From: Pantoea phytobeneficialis
Lineage (GTDB): Bacteria > Pseudomonadota > Gammaproteobacteria > Enterobacterales > Enterobacteriaceae
Reading direction: 5' to 3'
NCBI RefSeq assembly: GCF_009728735.1
Contig: NZ_CP024636.1
Span: 1,764,925 to 1,828,924 of the forward strand
DNA: 64,000 nt
Shown here: piece by piece, positions 1 to 7,194 of the stretch
Numbering within the stretch: the stretch's first letter is position 1
How the letters are laid out: every line of letters starts with the position of its first letter
The notes under the pieces: generated by a model
The model's input: only the letters and a program-made list of their open reading frames with translations
Told to the model about the DNA's origin: nothing
The model's database searches: none
Translations under genes and position numbers: made by a program

Positions 1-324
1 TCCTCGCAGTTGGTTGCCAGCCATCCGGCCAACGGTACCTCCTTTGAAATGAACGCCATCGCGGCGGTGGTGCTCGGCGGCACTTCACTGGCAGGAGGAC
101 GCGGTACCATCCTCGGCACGCTGGTGGGGGCCTTTGTCATCGGCTTTCTCGCCGACGGCTTAATCATGATGGGGGTCAGCGAGTTCTGGCAGATGGTGAT
201 CAAAGGTATCGTCATTATCGTCGCAGTAATCATCGACCAGATGCAGAGCCGGATGCAGCAAAAGGCCGCCGTGGTGGCCCAGAAAGCGCTGATTGAAGAG
301 GGAGGCAGCGGAACGAAGCTTTAA
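1..324 (+). CDS. Sugar ABC transporter permease, C-terminal part (RbsC/AraH family)
   Basis: The frame is open from the first base, so the gene begins before the window; about 107 residues remain. It is an inner-membrane permease of a sugar ABC importer. The segment with AIAAVVLGGTSLAGGRG is the conserved loop of the ribose/arabinose/autoinducer-2 permease family. Two hydrophobic stretches follow, then a short charged cytoplasmic tail rich in Gln, Lys and Ala. It lies 91 bases upstream of, and in the same direction as, a split transketolase and a sugar kinase, so it probably imports the sugar they metabolise. The substrate cannot be told from this fragment. Confidence 0.9.
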   Translation, partial: SSQLVASHPANGTSFEMNAIAAVVLGGTSLAGGRGTILGTLVGAFVIGFLADGLIMMGVSEFWQMVIKGIVIIVAVIIDQMQSRMQQKAAVVAQKALIEEGGSGTKL

Positions 325-330
325 TCGGTT

Positions 331-367
331 GGGGCGCAGACGGCATTTGTCTGTCCCCCTTTTTTTG
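331..367 (+). terminator. Hairpin with T-run between permease and transketolase genes
   Basis: A CAGAC/GTCTG stem with G-rich and C-rich flanks is followed by eight T residues (360-367). It could partly terminate the transporter transcript, so that the downstream enzyme genes are expressed at a lower level. Seen in the sequence; function inferred. Confidence 0.55.
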
Positions 368-415
368 CTATGCAGGAATATATATTCAGTAACGATTTAA
401 AATTCAGAGGTAACC

Positions 416-1246
416 ATGAATCCTTTCAAATACTCTGTGGACGAGCTGACCGCCAAAGCGCGCGCGGTGCGTCGTCGCATCATCCAGCTCAACGCTGGTA
501 GCCCGGCGGGTGGACACACCGGGGCCGATTTGTCGCAGGTCGAAATCCTGACGGCGCTCTATTTTCGCATTCTCAACTGCGCGCCGGACCGCATCAACGA
601 TCCGCAACGCGATATGTATATCCAGTCAAAAGGCCATGCGGTGGGTGGCTATTACTGCGTGCTGGCTGAAGCCGGTTATTTCCCGACGGACTGGCTCCCC
701 AGCTATCAACATTCCGACTCCCATCTGCCGGGTCATCCGGTGCGACAAAAAACGCCGGGCGTGGAGCTGAATACCGGCGCACTCGGCCACGGATTGCCGG
801 TGGCGGTGGGCATCGCGCTGGCCGCGAAAAAAGATGGCAGCAACAGAATGGTGTATGTGGTGACCGGCGATGGTGAGCTGGCAGAGGGCAGCAACTGGGA
901 AGCGGCGCTGGTTGCGGCCCATTATGGCCTCGATAACCTGGTGATCATCAACGATAAGAACAAGTTACAGCTGGCAGGGCATACCCGCGACATTATGAAT
1001 ACCGATCCGCTCCCTGAGAAATGGCGCGCGTTTGGTTTAGAGGTCACGGAATGTAATGGCAACGATATGGCGGCAGTGGTGACAACGTTGGAAAACCTGC
1101 CGCGTAACGGCAAACCGCAGGTGGTGGTGGCCGATACCGAGAAAGGCTTTGGTATCTCGTTTATTCAAAGCAAAGCTGAGTGGCATCACCGGGTACCGAA
1201 GGGAGAAGAGATCGCTCAGGCGCTGGAGGAGTTGAAAGATGAGTAA
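416..1246 (+). CDS. aptA: Transketolase, N-terminal (ThDP-binding) subunit, probable apulose-4-phosphate transketolase subunit A
   Basis: A 276-residue protein covering only the first half of a transketolase. The thiamine-diphosphate/Mg motif GDGELAEG sits at residues 151-158, with NDKN about 26 residues later. An early KGHAVGGYY segment and HGLPVAVG also fit transketolase. The start has a GAGG ribosome site. The gene overlaps the next (C-terminal half) by 8 bases, so the two make one enzyme. Split transketolases beside an FGGY kinase and a ribose-type ABC importer match the published apiose pathway, where AptA/AptB convert apulose 4-phosphate and glyceraldehyde 3-phosphate to xylulose 5-phosphate and dihydroxyacetone phosphate. 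The enzyme class is secure; the apiose role is inferred from context. Confidence 0.85.
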   Translation: MNPFKYSVDELTAKARAVRRRIIQLNAGSPAGGHTGADLSQVEILTALYFRILNCAPDRINDPQRDMYIQSKGHAVGGYYCVLAEAGYFPTDWLPSYQHSDSHLPGHPVRQKTPGVELNTGALGHGLPVAVGIALAAKKDGSNRMVYVVTGDGELAEGSNWEAALVAAHYGLDNLVIINDKNKLQLAGHTRDIMNTDPLPEKWRAFGLEVTECNGNDMAAVVTTLENLPRNGKPQVVVADTEKGFGISFIQSKAEWHHRVPKGEEIAQALEELKDE

Positions 1247-2183
1247 CGCACAACACCTGGCCAATGTCATGGTCAATGCTTTTATCGATGCGGTCAATCG
1301 CGGTATTGATCTGGTGCCGGTGGTGGCGGATTCGACCTCCACCGCCAAAATCGCCCCCTTTATCAAGGCGTTTCCGGATCGGCTGGTCAACGTCGGCATC
1401 GCCGAACAGACGCTGGTTGGCACCGCGGCCGGGCTGGCGATTGGTGGCAAAGTAGCGGTGACCTGCAACGCCGCACCCTTCTTGATTTCACGCGCCAATG
1501 AACAGGTGAAAGTCGATGTTTGTTACAACAACACCAACGTCAAATTGTTTGGTCTGAATGCCGGTACCAGCTACGGCCCGCTCGCCAGTACCCACCACAG
1601 CATTGATGACATCGCGATTATGCGTGGTTTCGGCAACATCGAAATTTATGCGCCATCCTGCCCGCTGGAGTGTCGTCAGATAATCGACTACGCGCTGGAT
1701 CATGTTGGACCGGTGTACATCCGTCTGGACGGCAAGGACTTGCGCCAGCTGCACGATGACAGCTACCAGTTCCGTCCCGGCAATATCGATGTCTTGCGCA
1801 GCGGAAAAGAGATTGCGCTGGTGGCGATGGGGTCGACGGTGCATGAGATTGTCGATGCGGCTGAGCAACTGCAAAGCCAGGGAATCGACGCAGGTGTGAT
1901 CGCCATTCCATCGATTCGCCCTTGTGATACCCAACAACTGCGCGAACTGTTAAATCACTATCCTGCGGTGATTACCGTTGAGGAGCACAACGTCAATGGT
2001 GGCGTCGGTAGTCTGGTGGCTGAGGTGCTGGCGGAAGGGGGATGTGGCATTCCGTTATTGCGGCTCGGCATTCCCGATGGGCAATACGCGATTGCGGGCG
2101 ACCGTGCCTCAACCCGTGCGCGACATAGCATCGATGCGGCCAGCGTGGTGAAAAATGCGCTGCGTATCTGCACAGGAGAGTAA
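1239..2183 (+). CDS. aptB: Transketolase, C-terminal subunit, probable apulose-4-phosphate transketolase subunit B
   Basis: A 314-residue protein carrying the pyrimidine-binding and C-terminal domains of transketolase. It has the NVGIAEQ segment, where the Glu activates thiamine diphosphate, then RLDGKDL, and a C-terminal domain with VAMGSTVHEIVDAAEQL and TVEEHNVNGGVG. It resembles the second half of DXS and transketolase enzymes. It overlaps the upstream half-gene and ends 2 bases before the kinase gene, so translation is probably coupled. On its own it should be inactive because the diphosphate-binding half lies in the first subunit. The substrate is inferred from the neighbouring genes. 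Confidence 0.85.
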   Translation: MSNAQHLANVMVNAFIDAVNRGIDLVPVVADSTSTAKIAPFIKAFPDRLVNVGIAEQTLVGTAAGLAIGGKVAVTCNAAPFLISRANEQVKVDVCYNNTNVKLFGLNAGTSYGPLASTHHSIDDIAIMRGFGNIEIYAPSCPLECRQIIDYALDHVGPVYIRLDGKDLRQLHDDSYQFRPGNIDVLRSGKEIALVAMGSTVHEIVDAAEQLQSQGIDAGVIAIPSIRPCDTQQLRELLNHYPAVITVEEHNVNGGVGSLVAEVLAEGGCGIPLLRLGIPDGQYAIAGDRASTRARHSIDAASVVKNALRICTGE

Positions 2184-2185
2184 AC

Positions 2186-3670
2186 ATGGCAGGTCCGTTA
2201 ATTCTGGCGATCGATGAGGGCACCACCAACGCCAAGGCGATCGCCGTGGATCGCAGTGGCGCGGTGGTGGCGCGCGGCAGTCAGCCGCTGGCACTCAACC
2301 ATCCTCAGCCTGGCCTGGCGGAGCAGGACCCTTTAGCCATCTGGCAGGCGGTGAAACAGGCGGTAAGCGACTGCCTTGCGCAGTGCCACGGCGAGCCTGT
2401 GGAGGCGGTGGCGATCAGCAACCAGCGTGAATCGGTGTTGATCTGGCAACGGCGCGATGGGCAACCCTTAACCCCGTTGGTGAGCTGGCAGGATCGCCGT
2501 TCCGAATCGTTCTGTCGTGACTTACGCCAGGCGGGAAAAGCACCGCGTATCACCGGCCTGACCGGGCTGGCGGTGGACCCGATGTTTCCCGCGGCCAAGC
2601 TGACCGGTATGCTGGCGACCTTGCCGGATGGTCTGGCGCGTGCGCAGGCGGGGGAGTTGTGTATTGGTACGGTCGACAGTTGGCTCAGTTGGCAGCTTAC
2701 GGGCGGCAAATGTTTCGTCACCGATCATGCCAACGCCGCGCGCACCCAGTTGTATAGCCTGCACAGTGGCGACTGGGATGATGAATTGTTGGCGCTATTT
2801 CACATTCCCCGCGCGGCGCTGCCGGTCATCGTGCCGTCGGCCAGTGCGCAGGGGGAAGTGGCGATTGAGGATATCCCCGGTTTGCCACCCGGCACGCCGC
2901 TGCTGGCACGCATCGGTGATTCCCACGCCGCGCTTCAGGCACAGCGTAGCGGTAGCGAGGAAGTGGTGAAAGCCACCTACGGCACCGGCTCCTCGTTGAT
3001 GATGTCGATGGCGACACCGTTACTGACCGAAAATGGCCTGAGCACCACGGTGGCGTGGCATGATGGCGCTTTACGCTTTGCCTTTGAGGGCAACATCACC
3101 CATACCGGCTCGGGGGCAGCCTGGCTGGGACGGATGATTGGCATCAGCGACCCGCGTGAGTTGACCAGACAGGCGCAAAGCACTGCGAGCAACCAGGGTA
3201 TCTATTTTGTCCCGGCGCTCTCCGGCCTCGGCGCGCCCTGGTGGGATCTGCAAGCGCGCGGCATGCTGTGCGGTTTGACCGATGCGGCAACCCCGGCGGT
3301 GCTGGCACGCGTGGCGCTCGAATCCATTACCTTTCAGATTGCCGATGTGTTTTTTGCCATGCAGCAGGCGAGTGGCGTGCAGCTTCCGGCCCTGTGCGTT
3401 GACGGTAGCGCCACGGAAAATAGCTGGCTGATGCAGTTGCAGGCCGATGTGTTGCAACGCCCGTTGCGCCGCGTACCCACTCCCGAAGTCTCAGCGCTGG
3501 GAGCCGCGTTGCTGGCCGGACGCACGCTGGGCTGGTGGCAGCAGGGCAGTGACATGGCGGCGTTACAGGGGGGAAGCGTGATCTATCCACGACAGGAGCA
3601 GGCGCAAAGCATGCAGGAAAATTATCAGGGATGGCTGGCAGCCGTGGCACGCTGTCGTTACCAGCCTTGA
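2186..3670 (+). CDS. aptK: FGGY-family carbohydrate kinase, probable apulose kinase
   Basis: A 494-residue sugar kinase of the FGGY family, typical length. The N-terminal phosphate-binding loop DEGTTNAKA is at residues 10-18. The middle holds TYGTGSSLMMS and the second domain has GLGAPWWD and DGSATENSWLMQ, which resemble glycerol kinase. It should phosphorylate the imported ketose before cleavage by the split transketolase encoded immediately upstream, 2 bases away. Apulose is the best guess from the operon; glycerol, xylulose or erythrulose kinase activity cannot be excluded from sequence alone. It is the last gene of the operon; a large inverted repeat follows. Confidence 0.8.
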   Translation: MAGPLILAIDEGTTNAKAIAVDRSGAVVARGSQPLALNHPQPGLAEQDPLAIWQAVKQAVSDCLAQCHGEPVEAVAISNQRESVLIWQRRDGQPLTPLVSWQDRRSESFCRDLRQAGKAPRITGLTGLAVDPMFPAAKLTGMLATLPDGLARAQAGELCIGTVDSWLSWQLTGGKCFVTDHANAARTQLYSLHSGDWDDELLALFHIPRAALPVIVPSASAQGEVAIEDIPGLPPGTPLLARIGDSHAALQAQRSGSEEVVKATYGTGSSLMMSMATPLLTENGLSTTVAWHDGALRFAFEGNITHTGSGAAWLGRMIGISDPRELTRQAQSTASNQGIYFVPALSGLGAPWWDLQARGMLCGLTDAATPAVLARVALESITFQIADVFFAMQQASGVQLPALCVDGSATENSWLMQLQADVLQRPLRRVPTPEVSALGAALLAGRTLGWWQQGSDMAALQGGSVIYPRQEQAQSMQENYQGWLAAVARCRYQP

Positions 3671-3689
3671 CTGGAAGGTGCGGCCTGAG

Positions 3690-3861
3690 CCCTCACCCCA
3701 GCCCTCTCCCGCCAGCGGGAGAGGGAGACGTGCAATCTGCCCGAACTGTTCCCTTCTCCCGCTAACGGAAAATGTGCTCGATCAGTTCCCTCTCTCGCTT
3801 GTGGAAATTGTGCTCGATCAGTTCCCTCTCCCGCTGGCGGGAGAGGGTTAGGGTGAGGGGG
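3690..3861. repeat. Large inverted repeat of the CCCTCTCCCGC(T/C)(G/A)GCGGGAGAGGG type
   Basis: Two arms of about 36 bases (3690-3725 and about 3823-3861) are near-perfect reverse complements. Each arm also contains its own hairpin. Between them is a decayed direct duplication around GTGCTCGATCAGTTCCCTCTC. It lies between the convergent kinase and ycgR genes, where it could act as a bidirectional terminator. It looks like a REP/MITE-type intergenic element; no open reading frame fits. Confidence 0.8.
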
Positions 3862-3879
3862 AAAGCAGCCAATGCAATA

Positions 3880-4626
3880 CTACTGAAACCGACTCGCCTT
3901 ATCACGCGCCAGGCGCTCCAGCGCAAAAATCACCTGCTGTAGCTGGCGCTCCTGCACTGGCTCAATGGCGGTAAAACGGAAGCTTAGCCGGGGTGTCACG
4001 CGGGTTTCATTCTTACTGGTAATGGTGCTGCGCTCACCGATGTGCAGCAGTTGTGCCGTCACCTCAAACTGACCATATTCGCCCAGTTCGACGCGCAGTT
4101 TCTTAAAGGTGTCGCCGCTGTTTAAATCTTCCGGCAGTTTTTCATCCACCAGCACCCCAATGCCACCCAGTGACAGATCCTGCAAGCGAAAGCGTGCTTT
4201 GTTACCATCCGGCCATTCACTGTGGCACCAGAAGACAGGCTCCATCGGCGCGTTAACACGGAAGAATTCACGGCGTTGAATTTGCCACACCAGCTCCGGC
4301 AGGGCAGCGGCAAAGGCAGGCAACCCCTCGTAGTCCACCTTCTGCAAACTGCTCAGACTGAACTCGACTTTTGCCCCCTGAGTCTCAGCGGCGATGTTGA
4401 CTTCACCACTCCGCAAAGCCATCTCATTATCCTGGCTATGGCTACCCAGATCGAAGATCACCTGATCTTCATCGGCCGCCAGCATGCGGCTGATAAATTG
4501 TCCGCGCGAGAAGTTCACCATTAGCGGGGTCTGGAAACGTAACAGGTCCTTCATTACATTCAGAACGGCCAATGTACCTCGTTTAATATATTGTTCTTTA
4601 TCGGCTTCTCTCACGTCCTGCTCCAC
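3880..4626 (-). CDS. ycgR: Flagellar brake protein YcgR (c-di-GMP-binding PilZ protein)
   Basis: A 248-residue protein close in length to E. coli YcgR (244). Residues 1-112 form the YcgR N-terminal domain with the segment AETQGAKVEFSLSSLQ. The PilZ domain follows with the c-di-GMP motif R119-x-x-x-R123 and D150-x-S152-x-x-G155, all present. In enteric bacteria YcgR binds the flagellar motor when c-di-GMP is high and slows or biases it. A sigma-28 promoter lies 42 bases upstream (4668-4694), matching its known place in the class 3 flagellar regulon, and fits with flhDC and motAB later in the window. Confidence 0.95.
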   Translation of the reverse strand: MEQDVREADKEQYIKRGTLAVLNVMKDLLRFQTPLMVNFSRGQFISRMLAADEDQVIFDLGSHSQDNEMALRSGEVNIAAETQGAKVEFSLSSLQKVDYEGLPAFAAALPELVWQIQRREFFRVNAPMEPVFWCHSEWPDGNKARFRLQDLSLGGIGVLVDEKLPEDLNSGDTFKKLRVELGEYGQFEVTAQLLHIGERSTITSKNETRVTPRLSFRFTAIEPVQERQLQQVIFALERLARDKASRFQ

Positions 4627-4667
4627 TATCCGATCGTTACTATCACGCGTGCGCGGCTTTCCGTCAG

Positions 4668-4694
4668 TTATCGGTACATGATAAAAAAGCTTTA
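4668..4694 (-). promoter_or_regulatory. Sigma-28 (FliA) promoter of ycgR
   Basis: Read on the minus strand it is TAAA, 15 bases, then ACCGATAA. The consensus is TAAA-N15-GCCGATAA, so there is a single mismatch and perfect spacing. It is followed by the ycgR start 42 bases on. Confidence 0.8.
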
Positions 4695-4747
4695 GCCTGC
4701 TAACTATTATTTCCCGTTGCGTTTGTGCAGCAGCTCAAAATATTCCG

Positions 4748-4758
4748 TCTATACTTAG
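4748..4758 (+). promoter_or_regulatory. Stationary-phase type -10 element upstream of the GlsB/YeaQ-like gene
   Basis: TCTATACTTAG matches the sigma-S extended -10 pattern KCTAYACTTAA at 10 of 11 positions. It lies 40 bases before the ATG at 4798, and this gene family is commonly induced by stress. Sigma-70 use is also possible. Confidence 0.5.
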
Positions 4759-4797
4759 CGCTGTGAACACCTTGATTAATAAAGTAAGGAGCAACAA

Positions 4798-5046
4798 ATG
4801 GGTATTCTTTCATGGATTATTTTTGGTCTGATCGCCGGGATTGTCGCTAAATGGATTATGCCGGGTAAAGACGGTGGCGGATTCATTATGACCGTGGTTC
4901 TCGGCGTAGTGGGTGCGGTGGTTGGTGGCTGGATCAGTACCCTGTTTGGCTTTGGTAAGGTGGACGGATTCAACTTCGGCAGCTTCGTGGTGGCGGTGAT
5001 TGGTGCCATTGTGGTGCTGTGGATTTATCGTAAAGTGCGCAGTTAA
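4798..5046 (+). CDS. GlsB/YeaQ/YmgE family small stress-response membrane protein
   Basis: An 82-residue, glycine-rich, very hydrophobic protein with three predicted membrane segments and short loops (residues 3-20, about 28-50 and 60-77). The opening GILSWIIFGLIAGIVAKWIMPGKDGGG is the hallmark of the transglycosylase-associated/GlsB family (YeaQ and YmgE in E. coli). Members are induced by general and acid stress; their molecular role is not established. A strong AAGGAG site precedes the ATG, a sigma-S-like -10 lies upstream, and a clear terminator follows, so it is a single-gene transcript. Confidence 0.93.
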   Translation: MGILSWIIFGLIAGIVAKWIMPGKDGGGFIMTVVLGVVGAVVGGWISTLFGFGKVDGFNFGSFVVAVIGAIVVLWIYRKVRS

Positions 5047-5064
5047 CCCATCCGGTTTCCCTGA

Positions 5065-5098
5065 AACCCGTCATCTGGCAGCAGATGGCGGGTTTTTT
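5065..5098 (+). terminator. Rho-independent terminator after the GlsB-like gene
   Basis: AACCCGTCATCTG pairs with CAGATGGCGGGTT around a 4-base loop and runs into six T residues. A textbook hairpin plus T-run. Confidence 0.9.
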
Positions 5099-5115
5099 AC
5101 ATTCCACGCATGTTG

Positions 5116-5147
5116 CTGGCGCACTTGGCAGGTAAGTTGGCGTATTT
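5116..5147 (+). promoter_or_regulatory. Direct-repeat half-sites, likely AraC-family operator
   Basis: CTGGCGCACTT (5116) and TTGGCGTATTT (5137) start exactly 21 bases apart, two helical turns. AraC-type activators bind tandem half-sites with this spacing. The same pair recurs at 6190/6211 in front of the SDR gene, which suggests that the regulator at 5187 binds both. A -10-like TATACT (5175-5180) lies just downstream, very close to the regulator's ATG. Confidence 0.5.
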
Positions 5148-5186
5148 TGCCAGCCAGCGTCTCTCTGGCAGCGTTATACTGAAAAA

Positions 5187-6182
5187 ATGAAACGTAACCA
5201 AACTTTTGCGCTGGATATCGGGTGGCAACCGCTGCTCAGGGACATGGGGATTTCCGCTCACCATGTGCTGCGCCGTGCGGGACTGCCGGAAGACAGGTTT
5301 TCCCATCAGGATCGCGGGCTGACGTCCGATGAATATTTTCGCTTCTGGCGTGCGATGGCGGCGGAAGCTGGTGACGAGCTGTTTCCACTGCGCATAGTGG
5401 CTGCGGTATCCGCCGAATCTTTCAACCCGCCGCTGTTTGCGGCCCTGTGTAGCGCCAATCTGATGCAGGCGGTTCAGCGCCTCGCAAAATATAAGCAGCT
5501 GGTAGCACCAATGAGCCTGACGGTGGAGGTCGGTCAGCAGGGTGAGTTGACGGTAGCGCCACGTTGGCTTGAGTTACCCGCTGAGGTCCCGGACTCACTG
5601 CAAGTGGCTGAGATCGCCTTTTTCCTGAGATTAGTTCGGCTGGCGACGCGTGAACCGGTCCGGGCGTTGCGGGTGGTCCTCCCGTCAGGCCATAACATCC
5701 GCGGTTTCGAGCACTTCTTTGGCACTGCGGTGCAGCAGGGCAAACACCCCACCATTGCCTTTGCTGCGGAAGATGCGTTACGTCCTTTTCTGACCGTCAA
5801 TGACGGCATGTGGCGGGTATTCGAGCCGGATTTGCGCCGTCGATTGAGTGAGCTCGATATGACGGCCACGGCGACCGAGCGAGTGCGCGCTGTGCTGCTG
5901 GAACTGTTACCTGGCAATACGGCCACCATTGATAATGTCGCTGCGCGTCTGTGTATCAGTGCGCGGACCTTGCAGCGCCGCCTTGAGACAGAAGGCGAGA
6001 GTTTTCGTGCGCTGGTGAATATGACCCGCGAAAGCCTCGCTCGTCATTATCTCAGCAACACCACCCTCTCCAGTGAAGAGATCGCTTTTCTACTCGGCTT
6101 TGAAGATCCCAACTCTTTTTACCGTGCATTCCACGGCTGGACCGGGCAGACGCCTGATGGTGTCCGTAGTGCGATGCGTTGA
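5187..6182 (+). CDS. AraC-family transcriptional regulator
   Basis: A 331-residue regulator. Residues 1-200 resemble the ligand-sensing domain of the OruR/ArgR-like AraC subgroup, with RRAGLPEDRF and the ALCSANLMQAVQRLAKYKQLVAP segment. The last 90 residues hold two helix-turn-helix motifs, including ARLCISARTLQRRLETEGESF and the signature EEIAFLLGFEDPNSFYRAFHGWTGQTP. The only start consistent with the domain is ATG 5187, but it has no convincing ribosome site. A -10-like TATACT ends 7 bases before it, so the message may be leaderless. The SDR gene follows in the same direction 139 bases on and shares repeat half-sites, suggesting it is the target. The effector is unknown. Confidence 0.9.
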   Translation: MKRNQTFALDIGWQPLLRDMGISAHHVLRRAGLPEDRFSHQDRGLTSDEYFRFWRAMAAEAGDELFPLRIVAAVSAESFNPPLFAALCSANLMQAVQRLAKYKQLVAPMSLTVEVGQQGELTVAPRWLELPAEVPDSLQVAEIAFFLRLVRLATREPVRALRVVLPSGHNIRGFEHFFGTAVQQGKHPTIAFAAEDALRPFLTVNDGMWRVFEPDLRRRLSELDMTATATERVRAVLLELLPGNTATIDNVAARLCISARTLQRRLETEGESFRALVNMTRESLARHYLSNTTLSSEEIAFLLGFEDPNSFYRAFHGWTGQTPDGVRSAMR

Positions 6183-6189
6183 GTAAAGC

Positions 6190-6221
6190 CTGGCGCTTTT
6201 TGCAAGCAATCTGGCGCTTTT
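6190..6221 (+). promoter_or_regulatory. Direct-repeat half-sites upstream of the SDR gene
   Basis: CTGGCGCTTTT occurs twice, at 6190-6200 and 6211-6221, a perfect 11-base direct repeat with a 21-base period. A partial inverted copy (CGCCAG) follows at 6222-6227. The arrangement matches AraC-family binding sites and the pair in front of the adjacent regulator. Confidence 0.55.
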
Positions 6222-6321
6222 CGCCAGAGAAATGCCTTCACCCATTACCTACACTCTCCCGCTAACAAAGTGGCTAATCCTGGCCGCTTGGCTCTTGCGT
6301 TTTCGTTTAAGGAAATCTGTT

Positions 6322-7152
6322 ATGACCACCAAAGTTGCTCTCGTCACAGGCGCTTCTTCCGGTATTGGTGCAGCGACCGCGCATCGTCTCAAAGCCCTGG
6401 GTTTCACGGTATATGCTGCCGCGCGCCGTGTTGAACGGATGCAAAATCTGGCCGATAGCGGTGTTCATGTCCTGGCAATGGATGTGACCGATGATGCATC
6501 GATGCAGGCGGGTATCGCCCGGATCATCGCCAGGTCAGGACGTATTGACGTGTTGGTGAATAATGCCGGTTATGGCTCGTACGGCGCGGTGGAAGATGTG
6601 CCGTTGGACGAGGCGCGCGTGCAATTTGAGGTCAATGTGTTCGGTGCCGCGCGCTTATGTCAGTTGGTGCTGCCGTACATGCGGGCGCAGCGATCGGGCA
6701 CCATCGTGAATATCAGTTCTATGGGGGGCAAACTCCATACGCCACTCGGTGCCTGGTATCATGGCACCAAGTTCGCACTGGAGGCCATCAGCGACTGTCT
6801 GCGCATGGAAGTGCAACCTTTCGGCATCGACGTAGTGGTGGTTGAACCGGGGGGAATTCGCACTGAGTGGGCCGATATTGCCGCCGACAAGTTGCGCGAG
6901 GTTTCTGGCCAGGGAGCTTATGCCGGGCAGGCGAAGTCGATGGCCGAATCGATGGGTGGGGAGGCGGGCCGTAAACGTCTGTCTCCGCCAACGCTGATCG
7001 CCGACACCATTGCCAGAGCGGTAAAGGCACGCCGCCCCAAAACGCGCTACGCCGTCGGTTTCGGTGCCAGACCGTTGCTCTTCCTGCGTCGCTGGTTATC
7101 TGACCGTGCGTTTGACCGCTTAATGCGTCTGGCAACCGGGGTATCGCGCTGA
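6322..7152 (+). CDS. Short-chain dehydrogenase/reductase (oxidoreductase)
   Basis: A 276-residue classical SDR using NAD(P)H. It has the Rossmann motif TGASSGIG near residue 10, NNAGYG near 80, the catalytic Ser in NISSMGG and YHGTKFALE as the Tyr-x-x-x-Lys pair. The frame is open back to an ATG at 6232, but ATG 6322 has an AAGGAA site and gives the usual MTTKVALVTGASS start, so I chose it. The last 25 residues (LLFLRRWLSDRAFDRLMRLATG) form a basic amphipathic tail seen in many SDRs annotated as ketoreductases. It probably responds to the AraC regulator directly upstream. The substrate is unknown. Confidence 0.9.
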   Translation: MTTKVALVTGASSGIGAATAHRLKALGFTVYAAARRVERMQNLADSGVHVLAMDVTDDASMQAGIARIIARSGRIDVLVNNAGYGSYGAVEDVPLDEARVQFEVNVFGAARLCQLVLPYMRAQRSGTIVNISSMGGKLHTPLGAWYHGTKFALEAISDCLRMEVQPFGIDVVVVEPGGIRTEWADIAADKLREVSGQGAYAGQAKSMAESMGGEAGRKRLSPPTLIADTIARAVKARRPKTRYAVGFGARPLLFLRRWLSDRAFDRLMRLATGVSR

Positions 7153-7156
7153 TTCA

Positions 7157-7188
7157 GACCGCATCTGATGATTTCAGCAGATGCGGTC
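7157..7188. terminator. Hairpin between the convergent SDR and TonB-receptor genes
   Basis: An 11-base perfect stem (GACCGCATCTG/CAGATGCGGTC) with a 10-base loop. There is no T-run, but its place between convergent stops suggests a bidirectional terminator. Confidence 0.6.
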
Positions 7189-7194
7189 GGGGCA

